A stretch of DNA of 64,000 bases from Protopterus annectens (taxonomy: Eukaryota; Chordata; Ceratodontiformes; Protopteridae). Made by a program: the position numbers and the translations under genes. Location of the stretch: NCBI RefSeq assembly GCF_019279795.1, contig NC_056729.1:1866904796-1866968795 (forward strand). Direction: 5' to 3'. Of the stretch, positions 33,290 through 45,692 are shown piece after piece (positions within the stretch are counted from its first letter, which is position 1; every line of letters begins with the position of its first letter). Below the pieces are notes generated by a model, which was not told the DNA's origin, ran no database searches, and saw only the letters and a list, made by a program, of their open reading frames with translations.

Positions 33290-33652
33290 TTATGTAGTAC
33301 CATTATAGTCACTGTATTCCTTGTAGTGTGTAGAACCATTAAAATCAGTGTTTCCCTTGTGTTGTGTAATATCATTACAGTCACCGTATCCCTTGTTAGG
33401 GACCATTAGATTCACTGAATCCCTTGTGTTGTGTAATACCATTACAGTCGCCATACACCTTGTGTTGTGAAGTACCATTACAGTCACCATATCCCTTGGT
33501 ATGTGTAGCACCATTAGAGTAGCCATATACCTTGTTATGTGTAGTACCATTACAGTCGCTGTATCCTTTCTCGTGTGTTGTACCGTTAGAGACGTCGTAT
33601 CCATTCCCATTTGTTGTACCATTAGAGTTGTATCCTTTATGTATAGTACCAC
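33290..33652. repeat. 33/36-bp satellite, block 3
   Basis: About ten monomers of the same family between DIRS copy B and a PLE fragment. It continues block 2 across the DIRS insertion. Confidence 0.9.
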
Positions 33653-34020
33653 AAATAACCAACGTGTTGTAGAATTTGCAAACAAACAAAAGCTACCCAA
33701 ATAATTCCACAAAAGCCGGTAAGGAGGCAGTCTCTGACACAGGTTTTTACTGACTGAGTGCTTTTGTTCTTTTATTGAATTAGAACTTCATCAGAGTTAA
33801 AGAGCGAGTATAACCTAAAGTTTAAAAAACAGTGTCACGTAATCACATGATTCAATCCAACCAATAATATTTACTCAGGGTCTGCTCATTTTCTTATTGA
33901 CAATGTATCTAGCAATCATAAAAAAACACAATGTATATTTAAGATACAAAATGTAATCTGTTGGTTTGATTTTATGTTGTCATCCACCTCAGATTAACTT
34001 GAAATACTTCAAATATGGAA
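33653..34020 (-). mobile_element. Penelope-like element 3' end fragment inside satellite
   Basis: Non-satellite insert. The minus strand contains CTCTTTAACTCTGATGAAGT, a hairpin GTTCT...AGAAC and AAAAGCACTCAGTC, resembling the 3' UTR and terminus of the other PLEs in this window. No protein sequence remains. Attribution rests on the hammerhead-like block and its polarity. Confidence 0.5.
33757..33796 (-). ncRNA. Hammerhead-like motif, PLE fragment
   Basis: The minus strand reads CTGATGA (exact core), one A, stem GTTCT, a loop of about 10 nt, stem AGAAC, then AAAAGCAC. The usual GAAA is AAAA here and an extra A precedes stem II, so catalysis is doubtful. The arrangement parallels the motifs at 50117, 52516 and 61091. 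Confidence 0.45.
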
Positions 34021-37000
34021 TATTAGTGTATCCGTTGTGTGTAGTATCATTACAATCATTGTATCCCTTATGTATAGTACCATTATAGTCACCTTATCCC
34101 TTATTATGTGTAGTACCATTGTAGTCACCATATCTCCTATGTGTAGTACTATTATAGTCACCGTATCCCTTGTTATGTGTTGTACCATTATAGTCACCAT
34201 ATCCCTTATTATGTGTAGTACCATTGTAGTCACCATATCTCCTATGTGTAGTACTATTATAGTCACCGTATCCCTTGTTATGTGTTGTACCATTAAAGTC
34301 ACCATATCCCTTATGTGTAGCACCATTATAGTCACCGTATCCCTTGTTATGTATAGTACCATTATAGGCACCGTATCCCTTGTTATGTATAGTACCATTA
34401 TAGGCACCGTATCCCTTATTATGTGTAGCACCATTATAGTCACTGTATCCCTTGTTATGTATAGTACCATTATAGTCACCATATCCCTTATGTGTAGCAC
34501 CATTATAGTCACCGTATCCCTTGTTATGTGTTGTACCATTATAGTCACCGTATCCCTTATGTGCAGCACCATTATAGTCACCGTATCTCTTATGTGTAGT
34601 ACCATTATAGTCACCGTATCCCTTATTATGTATAGTACCATTATAGTCACCGTATCCCTTGTTATGTGTAGTACCATTATAGTCATCGTATCCCTTATTA
34701 TGTATAGTACCATTATAGTCACCTATGTGTAGTACCATTATAGTCACCATATCCCTTGTGTCGTACCATTATAGTCACCGTATCCCTTATGTGTAGTACC
34801 ATTATAGTCACCGTATCCCTTATGTATAGTACCATTATAGTCACCATATCTCCTATGTGTAGTACTGTTATAGTCACCATATCCCTTATTATGTGTAGTA
34901 CTATTACAGTCACCATATCTCCTATGTGTAGTACTATTATAGTCACTGTATCCCTTGTTATGTTGTTGTATCTTTCGGCTTTTCCCGGTTAGTACCATTA
35001 TAGTCAACTCGGTCTGCTAATGATAGTACCATTCCTGATCCCTTCAGAAGTTATGTATGTCACCATTATAGTCACCATGTCCCTTATGTGTTGTACCATT
35101 ATAGTCACCGTTTCCCTTATGTGTAGTACTGTTATAGTCACAGTATCCCTTATTATGTGTAGTACCATAACAGTCACCATATCTCCTTTGTGTAGTACTA
35201 TTATAGTCACCGTATCTCTTGTTATGTATAGTACCATTATAGTCACCATATCTCCTATGTGTAGTACTGTTATAGTTACCATATCCCTTATTATGTGTAG
35301 TACTATTACAGTCACCATATCTCCTATGTGTAGTACTATTATAGTCACTGTATCCCTTGTTATGTGTTGTATCATTAGTTAGTCGCCATAACTCCGTCCG
35401 CTAATGATGTGTAGTACCATTTCATAGTCACAGTACCATTCATATGTCACCATATCCCTTATGTGTAGTACCATTACCGCAGCACCACCACCGCAACTGT
35501 ATCCCTTGTTATGTATAGTACCATTATAGTCACCGTATCCCTTATTATGTGTAGTACCATTATAGTCACCATATCTCCTATGTGTAGCACTGTTATAGTC
35601 ACCGTATCCCTTAATATGTGTAGTACCATTATAGTCACCATATCCCTTATGTGTAGTACCATTGTAGTCACCATATGCCTTATTATGTGTTGTACCATTA
35701 TAGTCACCATATCCCTTATTATGTGTAGTACCATTATAGTCACCATATCCCTTATGTGTAGTACCATTGTAGTCACCATATCTCCTATGTGTAGTACTAT
35801 TATAGTCACCATATCCCTTATTATGTGTAGTACCATTACAGTCACCTATGTGTAGTAGCACTGCAGTTGCTGTATCTCTTGTTGTGTGGTAACGTTATAG
35901 TTGTTGTATCCTTTATTATGTGTAGTACCACTATAGTCACCGTATCCCTTATTATGTGTAGTACCATTATAGTCACCGTATCCCTTATGTGTAGTACCAT
36001 TATAGTCACCATATCCCCTATGTGTAGTACCATTATAGTCACCATATCCCTTATAGTGACTACAGTGGTACTACACATAATATCTCCTATGTATAGTAGC
36101 CCTGCAGTTGCTGTACCCCTTGTTGTGTGGTAGTGTTACAGTTGTTGTATCCTTTATTATGTATAGTACCACTATAGTCACCGTATCCCTTATTTTGTGT
36201 TGTACCATTATAGTCACCATATTCCTTATTATGTGTTGTACCATTATAGTCACGTATCCCTTATTATGTGTAGTACCATTGTAGTCACCATATTCCTTAT
36301 TATGTGTTGTACCATTATAGTCACGTATCCCTTATTATGTGTAGTACCATTGTAGTCACCATATCTCCTATGTGTAGTACCATTATAGTCACCATATCCC
36401 TTATGGTGACTACAGTGGTACTACACATAATATCTCCTATGTGTAGTAGCACTGCAGTTGCTGTACCCCTTGTTGTGTGGTAGCGTTACAGTTGTATCCT
36501 TTATTATGTATAGTACCATTGCAGTCACCGTATCCCTTGTCCTGTGTAGTACCATTACAGTTGCCATATCCCTTCTCATGTGTTGTACCATTAGAGTGGT
36601 CATATCCCTTCTCATATGTTATACCATAAGAGTCATATCCCTTCTCACGTGTTGTACCATTAGAGTCGTTGTATCCCTTCTGACGTGTTGTACCATTAGA
36701 GTCGTTGTATCCCTTCTCATGTGTTGTACCATTAGAGTGGTCATATCCCTTCTCATGTGTTGTACCATTAGAGTCGCTGTATCCTTTATGTATTATAGTA
36801 TTATACTCGCTGTATCCCTTAACTGTAGTACCTTTACAGTGTCCATATCCCTTATATGAATTACCATTGCAGTTGCCGTATCCCTTATTATGTGTAGGAC
36901 CATTACAGTTGCCATATCCCTTCTCATATGTTGTACCATTAGAGTCGTTGTATCCCTTCTCATATGCTATACCATTAGAGTCATATCCCTTCTCATGTGT

Positions 37001-40000
37001 TGTATCATTAGAGTCGCTGTATCCTTTATGTATTATAGTATTATACTCGCTGTATCCCTTGACTGTAGTACCTTTACAGTGTCCATATCCCTTATATGAA
37101 TTGCCATTGCAGTTGCCGTATCCCTTATTATGTGTAGGACCATTACAGTTGCCATATCCCTTCTCATGTGTTGTATCATTAGAGTCGCTGTATCCTTTAT
37201 AGTATAAGGTATTATCTCGTCTGTATTAACTGTAGTAATCTTTTACAGTGTCCATCCCTTCTCATGTGTTGTATCATTAGAATCCCTTCTCATGTATTAT
37301 GGGTGTGTGTCCTTTAACTCTAGTACCTTTACAGTGTCCATATCCCTTATATGAATTACCATTGCAGTTGCCGTATCCCTTATGTGTAGGACCGTTACAG
37401 TTGCCATATCCCTTCTCATGTGTTGTACCATTAGAGTCGTCATATCCCTTCTCATATGTTATGCCATTAGAGTCATATCCCTTCTCATGTGTTGTATCAT
37501 TAGAGTCGCTGCATCCTTTATGTATTATAGTATTATACTCGCTGTATCCCTTAAATGTGTAGTACCTTTACAGTGTCCATATCCCTTATATGAATTACCA
37601 TTGCAGTTGCCATATCCCTTCTCATGTGTTGTATCATTAGAGTCGTTGTATCCCTTCTCATATGTTATACCATTAGAGTCATATCCCTTCTCATGTGTTG
37701 TACCATTAGAGTCGTCGTATCCCTTCTCATATGTTATACCATTAGAGTCATATCCCTTCTCATGTGTTGTATCATTAGTCGCTGTATCCTTTATTTATTA
37801 TAGTATTATACTCGCTGTATCCCTTAACTGTAGTACCTTTACAGTGTCCATATCCCTTATATGAATTACCATTTTCTCATGTTGTATCATTAGGTGTCCA
37901 TATCCCTTATATGAATTACCATTGCAGTTGCCGTATCCCTTATGTGTAGGACCATTACAGTTGCCATATCACTTGTTAAGTTTAGGACCATTACAGTCTT
38001 CGTATCCCTTGTTATGTGTAGGGCAATTACAGTCACCATATCCTTTGCTATGTGTAGTACCATTATAGTCACCATATCCCCTCTGTGTAGTACCATTATA
38101 GTCACCATATCCCTTATAGTGACTACAGTGGTTTGTTGTGTGGTAGTGTTACAGTTGTTGTATCCTTTATTATGTATAGTACCACTATAGTCACCGTATC
38201 CCTTATTTTGTGTTGTACCATTATAGTCACCATATTCCTTATTATGTGTTGTACCATTATAGTCACGTATCCCTTATTATGTGTAGTACCATTGTAGTCA
38301 CCATATTCCTTATTATGTGTTGTACCATTATAGTCACGTATCCCTTATTATGTGTAGTACCATTATAGTCACCATATCCCTTATGGTGACTACAGTGGTA
38401 CTACACATAATATCTCCTATGTGTAGTAGCACTGCAGTTGCTGTACCCCTTGTTGTGTGGTAGCGTTACAGTTGTATCCTTTATTATGTATAGTACCATT
38501 GCAGTCACCGTATCCCTTGTCCTGTGTAGTACCATTACAGTTGCCATATCCCTTCTCATGTGTTGTACCATTAGAGTGGTCATATCCCTTCTCATATGTT
38601 ATACCATAAGAGTCATATCCCTTCTCACGTGTTGTACCATTAGAGTCGTTGTATCCCTTCTCATGTGTTGTACCATTAGAGTGGTCATGTCTTTTCTCAT
38701 GTGTTGTACCATTAGAGTGGTCATATCCCTTCTCATGTGTTGTACCATTAGAGTCGCTGTATCCTTTATGTATTATAGTATTATACTCGCTGTATCCCTT
38801 AACTGTAGTACCTTTACAGTGTCCATATCCCTTATATGAATTACCATTGCAGTTGCCATTATGTGTTATGGATTGTGTACAGTTGCCATATATCCCATCT
38901 ATTCCTCCACATGTCATTGAGTCAAGTAGTATCCCCTTCTCATATGCTATACCATTATATCCCTTCTCATGTGTTGTATCATTAGAGTCGTTGTATCCCT
39001 TCTCATGTGTTGTATCATTAGAGTCGCTGTATCCTTTATGTATTATAGTATTATGCTCGCTGTATCCCTTAACTGTAGTACCTTTACAGTGTCCATATCC
39101 CTTATATGAATTACCATTGCAGTTGCCATATCCCTTCTCATGTGTTGTATCATTAGAGTCGTTGTATCCCTTCTCATGTGTTGTACCATTAGAGTGGTCA
39201 TATCCCTTCTCATGTGTTGCACCATTAGAGTCGCTGTATCCTTTATGTATTATACTCGTCGCTGTATCCCTTAACTCTAGTACCTTTACAGTGTCCATAT
39301 CCCTTATATGAATTACCATTGCAGTTGCCGTATCCCTTATGTGTAGGACCGTTACAGTTGCCATATCCCTTCTCATGTGTTGTACCATTAGAGTCGTCAT
39401 ATCCCTTCTCATATGTTATGCCATTAGAGTCATATCCCTTCTCATGTGTTGTATCATTAGAGTCGCTGCATCCTTTATGTATTATAGTATTATACTCGCT
39501 GTATCCCTTAAATGTGTAGTACCTTTACAGTGTCCATATCCCTTATATGAATTACCATTGCAGTTGCCATATCCCTTCTCATGTGTTGTATCATTAGAGG
39601 CGTTGTATCCCTTCTCATATGTTATACCATTAGAGTCATATCCCTTCTCATGTGTTGTACCATTAGAGTCGTCGTATCCCTTCTCATATGTTATACCATT
39701 AGAGTCATATCCCTTCTCATGTGTTGTACCATTAGAGTCGTCGTATCCCTTCTCATATGTTATACCATTAGAGTCATATCCCTTCTCATGTGTTGTATCA
39801 TTAGTCGCTGTATCCTTTATTTATTATAGTATTATACTCGCTGTATCCCTTAACTGTAGTACCTTTACAGTGTCCATATCCCTTATATGAATTACCATTG
39901 CAATTGTCGTATTCCTTCTCATGTTGTATCATTAGAGTCGCTGTATCGTTTACGTATTATACTCGCTGTATCCCTTAACTGTAGTACCTTTACAGTGTCC

Positions 40001-40185
40001 ATATCCCTTATATGAATTACCATTGCAGTTGCCGTATCCCTTATGTGTAGGACCATTACAGTTGCCATATCACTTGTTAAGTTTAGGACCATTACAGTCT
40101 TCGTATCCCTTGTTATGTGTAGGGCAATTACAGTCACCATATCCTTTGCTATGTGTAGTACTATTGCAGCAGCTGTAGCCCTTGA
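34021..40185. repeat. 33/36-bp satellite, block 4 (largest)
   Basis: About 175-180 monomers. The left part is dominated by ACCATTATAGTCACCGTATC-type monomers. The right part (36540 onward) has CATTAGAGTCG and CTTCTCATGTGTTGTACC variants. Two short interruptions of other sequence occur near 34970-35060 and 35375-35460. Small inverted monomers appear at 36051-36085, 36403-36437, 38111-38131 and 38383-38417. The block is cut on the right by DIRS copy C. Confidence 0.92.
36040..40165 (+). repeat. ~2-kb tandem duplication inside the satellite
   Basis: The segment 36421-36640 (beginning CTACACATAATATCTCCTAT) recurs at 38401-38620, offset 1980 bp. The segment 37897-38065 (containing CACTTGTTAAGTTTAGGACC) recurs at 39997-40163, offset about 2100 bp. 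The inner landmarks come in the same order. Two copies of a block of about 2.0-2.1 kb therefore lie head to tail, with an internal length difference. Confidence 0.82.
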
Positions 40186-40375
40186 GGTCCTTCTGTTCTC
40201 ATGTTGCAGTATTCTAACGTGGGAATCATCTGCCTGAGGTGACCTGAACGTCCAGCCCATATATAAAAGCTTAGCCTGGCTGCTGCATGGTGCATGGAAT
40301 GTCACATGTTGGAACCATAAAGCATGGGCCATAAATGTGATGTCTGCATGCACAGACCTCAGAACCTCTCTGCCG
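40186..40375 (+). repeat. Left ITR of DIRS copy C, with TATA box
   Basis: Contains TCATGTTGCAGTATTCTAAC, TATATAAAAGCTTAGC (TATAAAA at 40262-40268), TGCATGGTGCATGGAATGTC and GATGTCTGCATGCA, all found inverted at 45485-45650. The TATA box lies about 245 bases before the Gag ATG at 40508. Confidence 0.88.
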
Positions 40376-40507
40376 CCAGTCAAACATCAGCTAGCTCATT
40401 TTGCTCTGCACCAAGTGACTAAGATAAGTACCCTGTTGGGGAATTTCATTTTTCTTTTCTCTTCTAGCTTTGGTCACTGTTTATTCTTTCCTTAGCTGAT
40501 TCTATCC

Positions 40508-42310
40508 ATGTCATCTAGGAAGGGAAAATGTAAGTGTGGATGCCAAATCCTGCAAAAAGACAGCCACAACCTCTGCTTATTTTTCTTAGGGTCTTCCCAT
40601 GACTCTGAAAGGAGCTCCATTTGCCAGTTCTTTGTTCTGCAAACACTACACAGCCATCTCTCAGCCCTTAACCGTTTTGTTGAAAACCAATGACTTAAAA
40701 CTCTTGCCTTAGGTATTAAAGTGACACCAGCCATCTCGGCCGAACCGCTGAGAAAGAAGGCCAAAGTAACTAGGCCGGAAAAAGTGACTGTACCTCCAGG
40801 TATGGACATCCTGTCAGCTGCCAATTTAGGGGGTGAGGTGTGTCCGATGGTTTTGGTGACTTTGGTGGGTACAGCTTTAGACGCCTCCCTAGTTTCTCCA
40901 GCCTGCACGTCCATGGAGGTACCAGTGACATCACCTTCTGATGTCGGGGGAGACCAGGTTAACCTGAATGGCTAGCGTTAACATCCATCCCTGAAGAATG
41001 CACTACAAGTCCTATGCTGACCTCGGATACTAGGCCTTTGCCTACTAAGCCTGGACCTAAGACTCCCACTCTGATAAAGAAAACAGAAGTCTAAACATCT
41101 GTCTGCTTCATCAGAAAGTTTTCCTGATTGCCAGACATTCTCACAATCTCCCTTTCTTGCCTTCATGGCCCTTAGGCCTACTTCCTCACAGACTCTTGTT
41201 GCTCTTCCAACCTTTAGTCCCATGCCTATTCCTTTGGGTCCCTTGCCATATCCCCAGATCCAGAAGAGGATTCTTCTTCCTCTTCTTCAGATGAGTCCCT
41301 CTCATATGCCTCACAGCTGGCTTCTACCTTGGGATACTGCTCTCTAGAAGAGGACTCTTTAAAAGGTGATTCCCTACCTGAAGACATCACCTTTGGGAAA
41401 AAAATTTCAAAAATGAGAGAATACTTGAAATGGGATTCCACACAAATGGCAGATGTACAAAAGAGGTATTATGAGTTTCTGAAGATGGAATCCCCCTCCC
41501 CTAAGCCATTCCTCCAGTGATGCCAGCCTATCTGGATGCCTTTGCCTCAGCTTCCAAAGCACCAGATTCTCAGCCACCAAAAAGTTCCTGATGATTTCAA
41601 ATTTCTTATCAAGCCTCCTATTGCAGACTCTGCTGTTACTGCTGTCTTAGCAGACAAACAATCCAGACAGCTCCCCTTTTCCTCCTTACTTCCATCGGAT
41701 AAAAATAGTAAAATGGTGGACCGATTAGGAAAGAAATTTATACTTCTTTAACCTTGGCCGTTAGAGCCATCATTTACCAAACACATATGGTTAAATATGC
41801 TTTGGACCTTGTCTCACAGGCCATATATTTACTGTCTTCTATTCCAGATTCACTCACCAAGTTACAAGTTGCCTCTACCCTTTCTTTAGCTGCACAAGTC
41901 ACTAGACACTCCATTAAATGCAGCTATGATGCTGCAGAAGCATCAGCTAGGTCAGCTGTCCCAGCATCTGTCCTCCATAGGTACTCCTGGCTTAGACTAC
42001 AGCCATTGCCAGATGACTTCAAAAACAAGATTATGGATGCCCCTCTTGACAATAGTTTTGTCTTTGGAAAACAGCACAATTGTTTAAAAACCTACAGGAA
42101 AAGAGCAAGGAGCTGCAGGACCTTAAGCACCTTTTTGTCTCACCAGTGCCTAAGTTTCACAGAAAGTACCCTGCCAAACCATGATTCATCAGGAAGGCTT
42201 CCGCACCACCTACTCCCAAATCCAGAAAAGGTGTCAGAAAACCTTCATCAGCCAGACCTAGCTCCTCTCAAGCCAGCCAAAGACAGCCTTTTCCTGACAG
42301 GCCTAACATT
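40508..42310 (+). pseudogene. DIRS copy C Gag-like ORF (fragmented)
   Basis: ATG 40508 starts MSSRKGKCKCGCQILQKDSH; one cysteine of the CxxCLG box is phenylalanine (CLFFLG). A stop at 40693 ends the first frame. The middle is acidic and Ser-rich (near 41265-41400, with EEDSLKGDSLPEDITFGKKI), and the C-terminal domain occupies 41580-42080: DDFKFLIKPPIADSAV, then AVRAIIYQTHMVKYALDL, SAVPASVLHRYSWLRLQPLP and FKNKIMDAPLDNSFVFG. After a further frameshift, LFKNLQEKSKELQDLKHLF-type sequence continues. The same order is seen in copy D. Confidence 0.8.
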
Positions 42311-42349
42311 GTCTGACTATCAGAATCCTCCATATTATCTTCCCCTTTC

Positions 42350-43080
42350 TGCCTGCCTCTCTCACTGTCTTCCCCTGTGGCAACAGATTACCTCAGACAA
42401 CTGGGTCTTGTCAGCTGTGGAAAAGGGATATTTCATGACCCACCAAAGAACCAAACTCATCTCATCCTACAAGTCATTCAATATCTGGTTCAACAAGACA
42501 GAATACAAAGGGTTCCTCCAGGACAAGAAGGCCAAGGCTTCTATTCCAAACTCTTCCTCATCCCAAGAAATGATGGTCCATGGAGACCCATCCTGGACCT
42601 GTCCCTACTAAACCCCTTTCTGCATGTACCCACCTTCTGCATGCTGTCCCTTCAAACACTTCTTCCTCTCTTGACCCCCAGTTCCTTTCTGGTCACCTTA
42701 GGATGCATATCTTCACATTCCTATACATCCATCTCTTCAGAAATTCCTGCATTTTGCAGTACAATCTTTGCATTATCAGTCTTGTCCACAGCACCTAGGG
42801 AGTTAACGGAATGTCTAGCCCCTGCAGTGACCTATTGCAGGACAGAAGGCATTCAAATCTTCCCTTACTTAGACGACCTCCTCATTCAGTCAGATCATCC
42901 AAATACCCTACAAAAACACCTACAATTCACCATTTCCCTCCTCGAAGGCCTGGGTTTCACAATCAACCAATTCAAATGCTCTCTTACTCCTTCCCAGGGC
43001 CAGGATTTTTTGGGCTGCAGAATAAGAATGGATTTGATGAAGGCCTTTGTTCCACCCAAAAAAGTGACATAATTGACCAC
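42350..43080 (+). pseudogene. DIRS copy C reverse transcriptase
   Basis: Frame 42377-43072 has RVPPGQEGQGFYSKLFLIPR, GPWRPILDLSLLN and the catalytic FPYLDDLLI (YLDD 42866-42877). Motif A is destroyed in this frame: after LVTL a one-base gain makes GCISSHSYTS, while the adjacent frame reads LDAYLHIPIHPSLQKFLHFA. Further compensating indels restore the frame before YLDD. Polymerase function is therefore lost although the YLDD box looks intact. Confidence 0.88.
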
Positions 43081-43329
43081 CTTCTTCCAAAAACTACTCC
43101 TAACCAGCTACATTTCAGCCAGGGAGTTCCTTTGGCTCTTGAGTCTCTTGGCAGGCATGCTTCCCATGTTGCCTGTAGTCAGGCTGCACATGAGGACATT
43201 TCAGTGGTACTTGAAAAAAATCTGATTCCAGCATGCCCATCCACTGGAGTTTCAGGTGCAATTCTGTCCCTGTCTCAAGAAAGAAATCATGTGGTGGATC
43301 CAGCAAATTCATCTGAATCCAGGACTACC

Positions 43330-44130
43330 ATTGCAGCCTCTCCCTGCAGTTCAACAGATGTACACAGATGCATCAGATCTGGAGTGGGGGGCAACTATGA
43401 ATGGACTGAAGGTGAAGGGCCAATGAGATCCTACCTTCGGAAGAAGTAAATCAATATCAGGGAAATGACTGCCCTTCTCCTAGCCCTGAAAGCATTCCTT
43501 TCCCTTACACATCCAGGTCCTCTCAAAAGTTTTAGACAACACCACAGTCCTGTGGTACGTCAGCAAGCAAGGGGGGCCAAAATCGTACTTACTCTGCAGG
43601 CTGGTCATCCACGCTTGCGAGATGGCTACCCTCTGCAATGTAAAACTGCAGTTAGTGTACATTCCATCATAAAATAATGTTCAGGTGGATGCTGTCAAAG
43701 GATCATTATCACAGAATCACAAATGGATGTTGAGCAGAGGTATTTTCCTGGACATAGTCCACTGGTGGGGTACACCTCAGATAGAGCTGTCTGCCTCCCC
43801 TCAGAACAGACAACTAAAGCTATTCTGCATAAGAACCCCCTCCCCACAAGCCTGGATGGTGGACACCTTCACAATCTCCTGGAAGGGGATGTTGCTGTAT
43901 GCATTCCCCCCTTCCCTCCCATACAGAAAGACTTCTGAAGACTCAACAGCACAAACCAAACATCTTGTTGGTGACCCCCTTTTGGCCAAGGCAGCACTGG
44001 TTCCCCTATTCTAAGGGCAATCACCACAAGTTACCGTACAAGGTGGACATCATCACACAACAGAAGGGATCTGTCATCTACCCACACCTACAAGCTCTCA
44101 GACTAACCATGTGGGTGATAACATTTTGAT
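43330..44130 (+). pseudogene. DIRS copy C RNase H and linker
   Basis: MYTDASDLEWGATMNG (first Asp, about 43359-43405), INIREMTALLLALKAFLSL (Glu, near 43450-43505) and VLDNTTVLWYVSKQGG (Asp, near 43525-43575) are separated by stops and frame changes. The downstream conserved DIRS region, WWGTPQIELSASPQNRQLKL and MLLYAFPPSLPY, lies at 43760-43930. The ADxLSR box is not clearly readable. Confidence 0.8.
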
Positions 44131-44149
44131 TCCATTTAGACACCTTTAT

Positions 44150-45250
44150 TCAGAGAACATGCTATCTGTCCTGCAGGAGGCCAGGAAAACCACTACCAGG
44201 AGATTATATTTATCCAAGTGGAAAACATGCTCCAGTTAGCGTCTTCACAGACATCTAGATCCCTTTCAGATGGATATACCTCTAGTTTTGTCTTATTTGT
44301 GAGAGCTCCTTAAGTCTGAACTTTCATACTCATTGGTAAAAGTCCATTTATCAGCTATCTCTACTTGTTTACCTCTCAAGCTGCCATTGTTATCCAGATT
44401 AGAGGTAAAGTTCTTCCTTAAGGAGGTCCTTTACATCAGGCCACCAAGGAAACCCATCCCTCCTCCTTGGGATTTGAAATTTTATTCTGGAAAAAGTCAC
44501 TCCTGCTCCCTTTGAACCAGCAGCTTCAGCCACCTTAAAGATGTGCACTTGGAAACAGTGCTTCTTGTAGCCTTAACGTCAGCCAGAAGGGTCTCAGAGT
44601 TACAAGAACTCGTGGCTAACCCACCTTACCTAATTTTTCATAAGGATAGAGCCTCTCTTCATATGAAGCCCTCCTTCATGCCTAAAGTGGTCAATGAAGT
44701 ATCCCTTAACCAGTCTGTCCACTTACCCGCTTTCTTTCCTTCCCCACACAATGACAGTGAGAGAGTGCTCCATTCCCTTGATGTTCACAAACAACTTAGA
44801 GTTTATTTAGTCAAGACTAAGAACATCAGAAAGTCTAACCAGTTGTTTGTATCCTTTCAACCCAAGACACTGGGGAAAGCTGTATGTTAATAAACTATCT
44901 TCTCTTGGATTTCCAACACAATATCATTCTGCTACTCCTTGCATGGGAAACAGTTACCCTACACTGTGAAAGCCCACTCCACCAGGGCTGTGGTCTCCTC
45001 ATGGGAAACAGTTACCCTACACTGTGAAAGCCCACTCCACCAGGGCTGTGGCCTCCTCATGGGCATTCTTTACAGGACTAGACACAGCCACCATTTTAGA
45101 GACAACCACTTGGACTTCAGTCCACACATTCACTAAATTTTATAAACTGGACTACATCTCTAGGTCTAGGGCTAGGGCAGGATTTGCTAAAACAATCCTT
45201 CATGGATTCATAGAGAATGCATCTTCTTCCACCTCCCATAACACATGTTG
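44150..45250 (+). pseudogene. DIRS copy C tyrosine recombinase, active-site box duplicated
   Basis: VALTSARRVSELQEL (first Arg, near 44570-44610) and HSLDVHKQLRVYLVKTK sit in frame 44543-44890. Then VKAHSTRAV appears twice (HSTR at 44975-44986 and 45033-45044) because 58 bp are tandemly duplicated. The last copy continues SSWAFFTGLDTATILE, TTTWTSVHTF and TKFYKLDYISRSRARAGFAK, with the nucleophile Tyr in KFYKLD. As 58 is not a multiple of three, the duplication shifts the frame. Multiple other stops exist upstream. Confidence 0.9.
44942..45057 (+). repeat. 58-bp tandem duplication across the H-x-x-R box
   Basis: CATGGGAAACAGTTACCCTA at 44942 recurs at 45000; the two copies differ by one base (GTGGTCTCCT versus GTGGCCTCCT). 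Near identity suggests a recent event. Confidence 0.93.
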
Positions 45251-45270
45251 AGCTTTGGTATTCTCCCTTA

Positions 45271-45370
45271 TGTCAGAATACTGCAGCATGAGTATAGAAG
45301 GACATAGAATAGTTGTGTAAAATCTTACCATAACCATAGATGTTCTCCTCTTCCATGTTGCAGTATTCCT
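45271..45370 (+). repeat. ICR of DIRS copy C
   Basis: The first half (GTCAGAATACTGCAGCATGA, GTATAGAAGGACAT) complements the left tip. The second half (AGAATAGTTGTGTAAAATCT, then CTTCCATGTTGCAGTATTC) complements the right tip at 45630-45692. Confidence 0.9.
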
Positions 45371-45477
45371 ATCATCCCTCCATCCCCCATTTACAACCTC
45401 TGCTTTTCTGCCTTTTTCCCCTTTCTGGATGTCATCCTTATCAGCTACCCTTAGACTGCTGTCTATTGGGGGATTCG

Positions 45478-45692
45478 GTTTTGAGGTATGTGCATGCAGA
45501 CGTCACATGTATGGCTCATGGTTTATGTTTCCAATGTGTGACATCCCACGCACCATGCAGCAGCCAAGCTAAGCTTTTGTATATGGGCTGGACATTCAGG
45601 TTGCCTGGGGTGGGGGATTCCCTCATGTTAGAATACTGCAACATGGAAGAGAAGGACATCTATGGTTACAGTGAGATTTTACACAACTATTC
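45478..45692 (-). repeat. Right ITR of DIRS copy C
   Basis: Inverted match to the left ITR (GCATGCAGACGTCACATG, CCATGCAGCAGCCAAGCTAA, AGCTTTTGTATATGGGCTGG), then the right-tip-specific GAAGGACATCTATGGTTACA ending CACAACTATTCT. Confidence 0.9.

Larger units (their letters stand above)
40186..45692 (+). mobile_element. DIRS-type retrotransposon, copy C, inserted in satellite
   Basis: About 5.5 kb with ITRs (40186-40375, 45478-45692) and an ICR (45271-45370). The satellite flanks CCCTTG (left) and TTATATGTAGTACC (right) join to a perfect monomer, so little or no target sequence was gained or lost. All protein domains are present but broken in many places, including a 58-bp duplication across the recombinase active site. 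Confidence 0.92.

Noticed and set aside
33396-40383. Many 60-330-codon frames on both strands within satellite block 4
   Set aside because: Same satellite artefact. The frames overlap each other on both strands.
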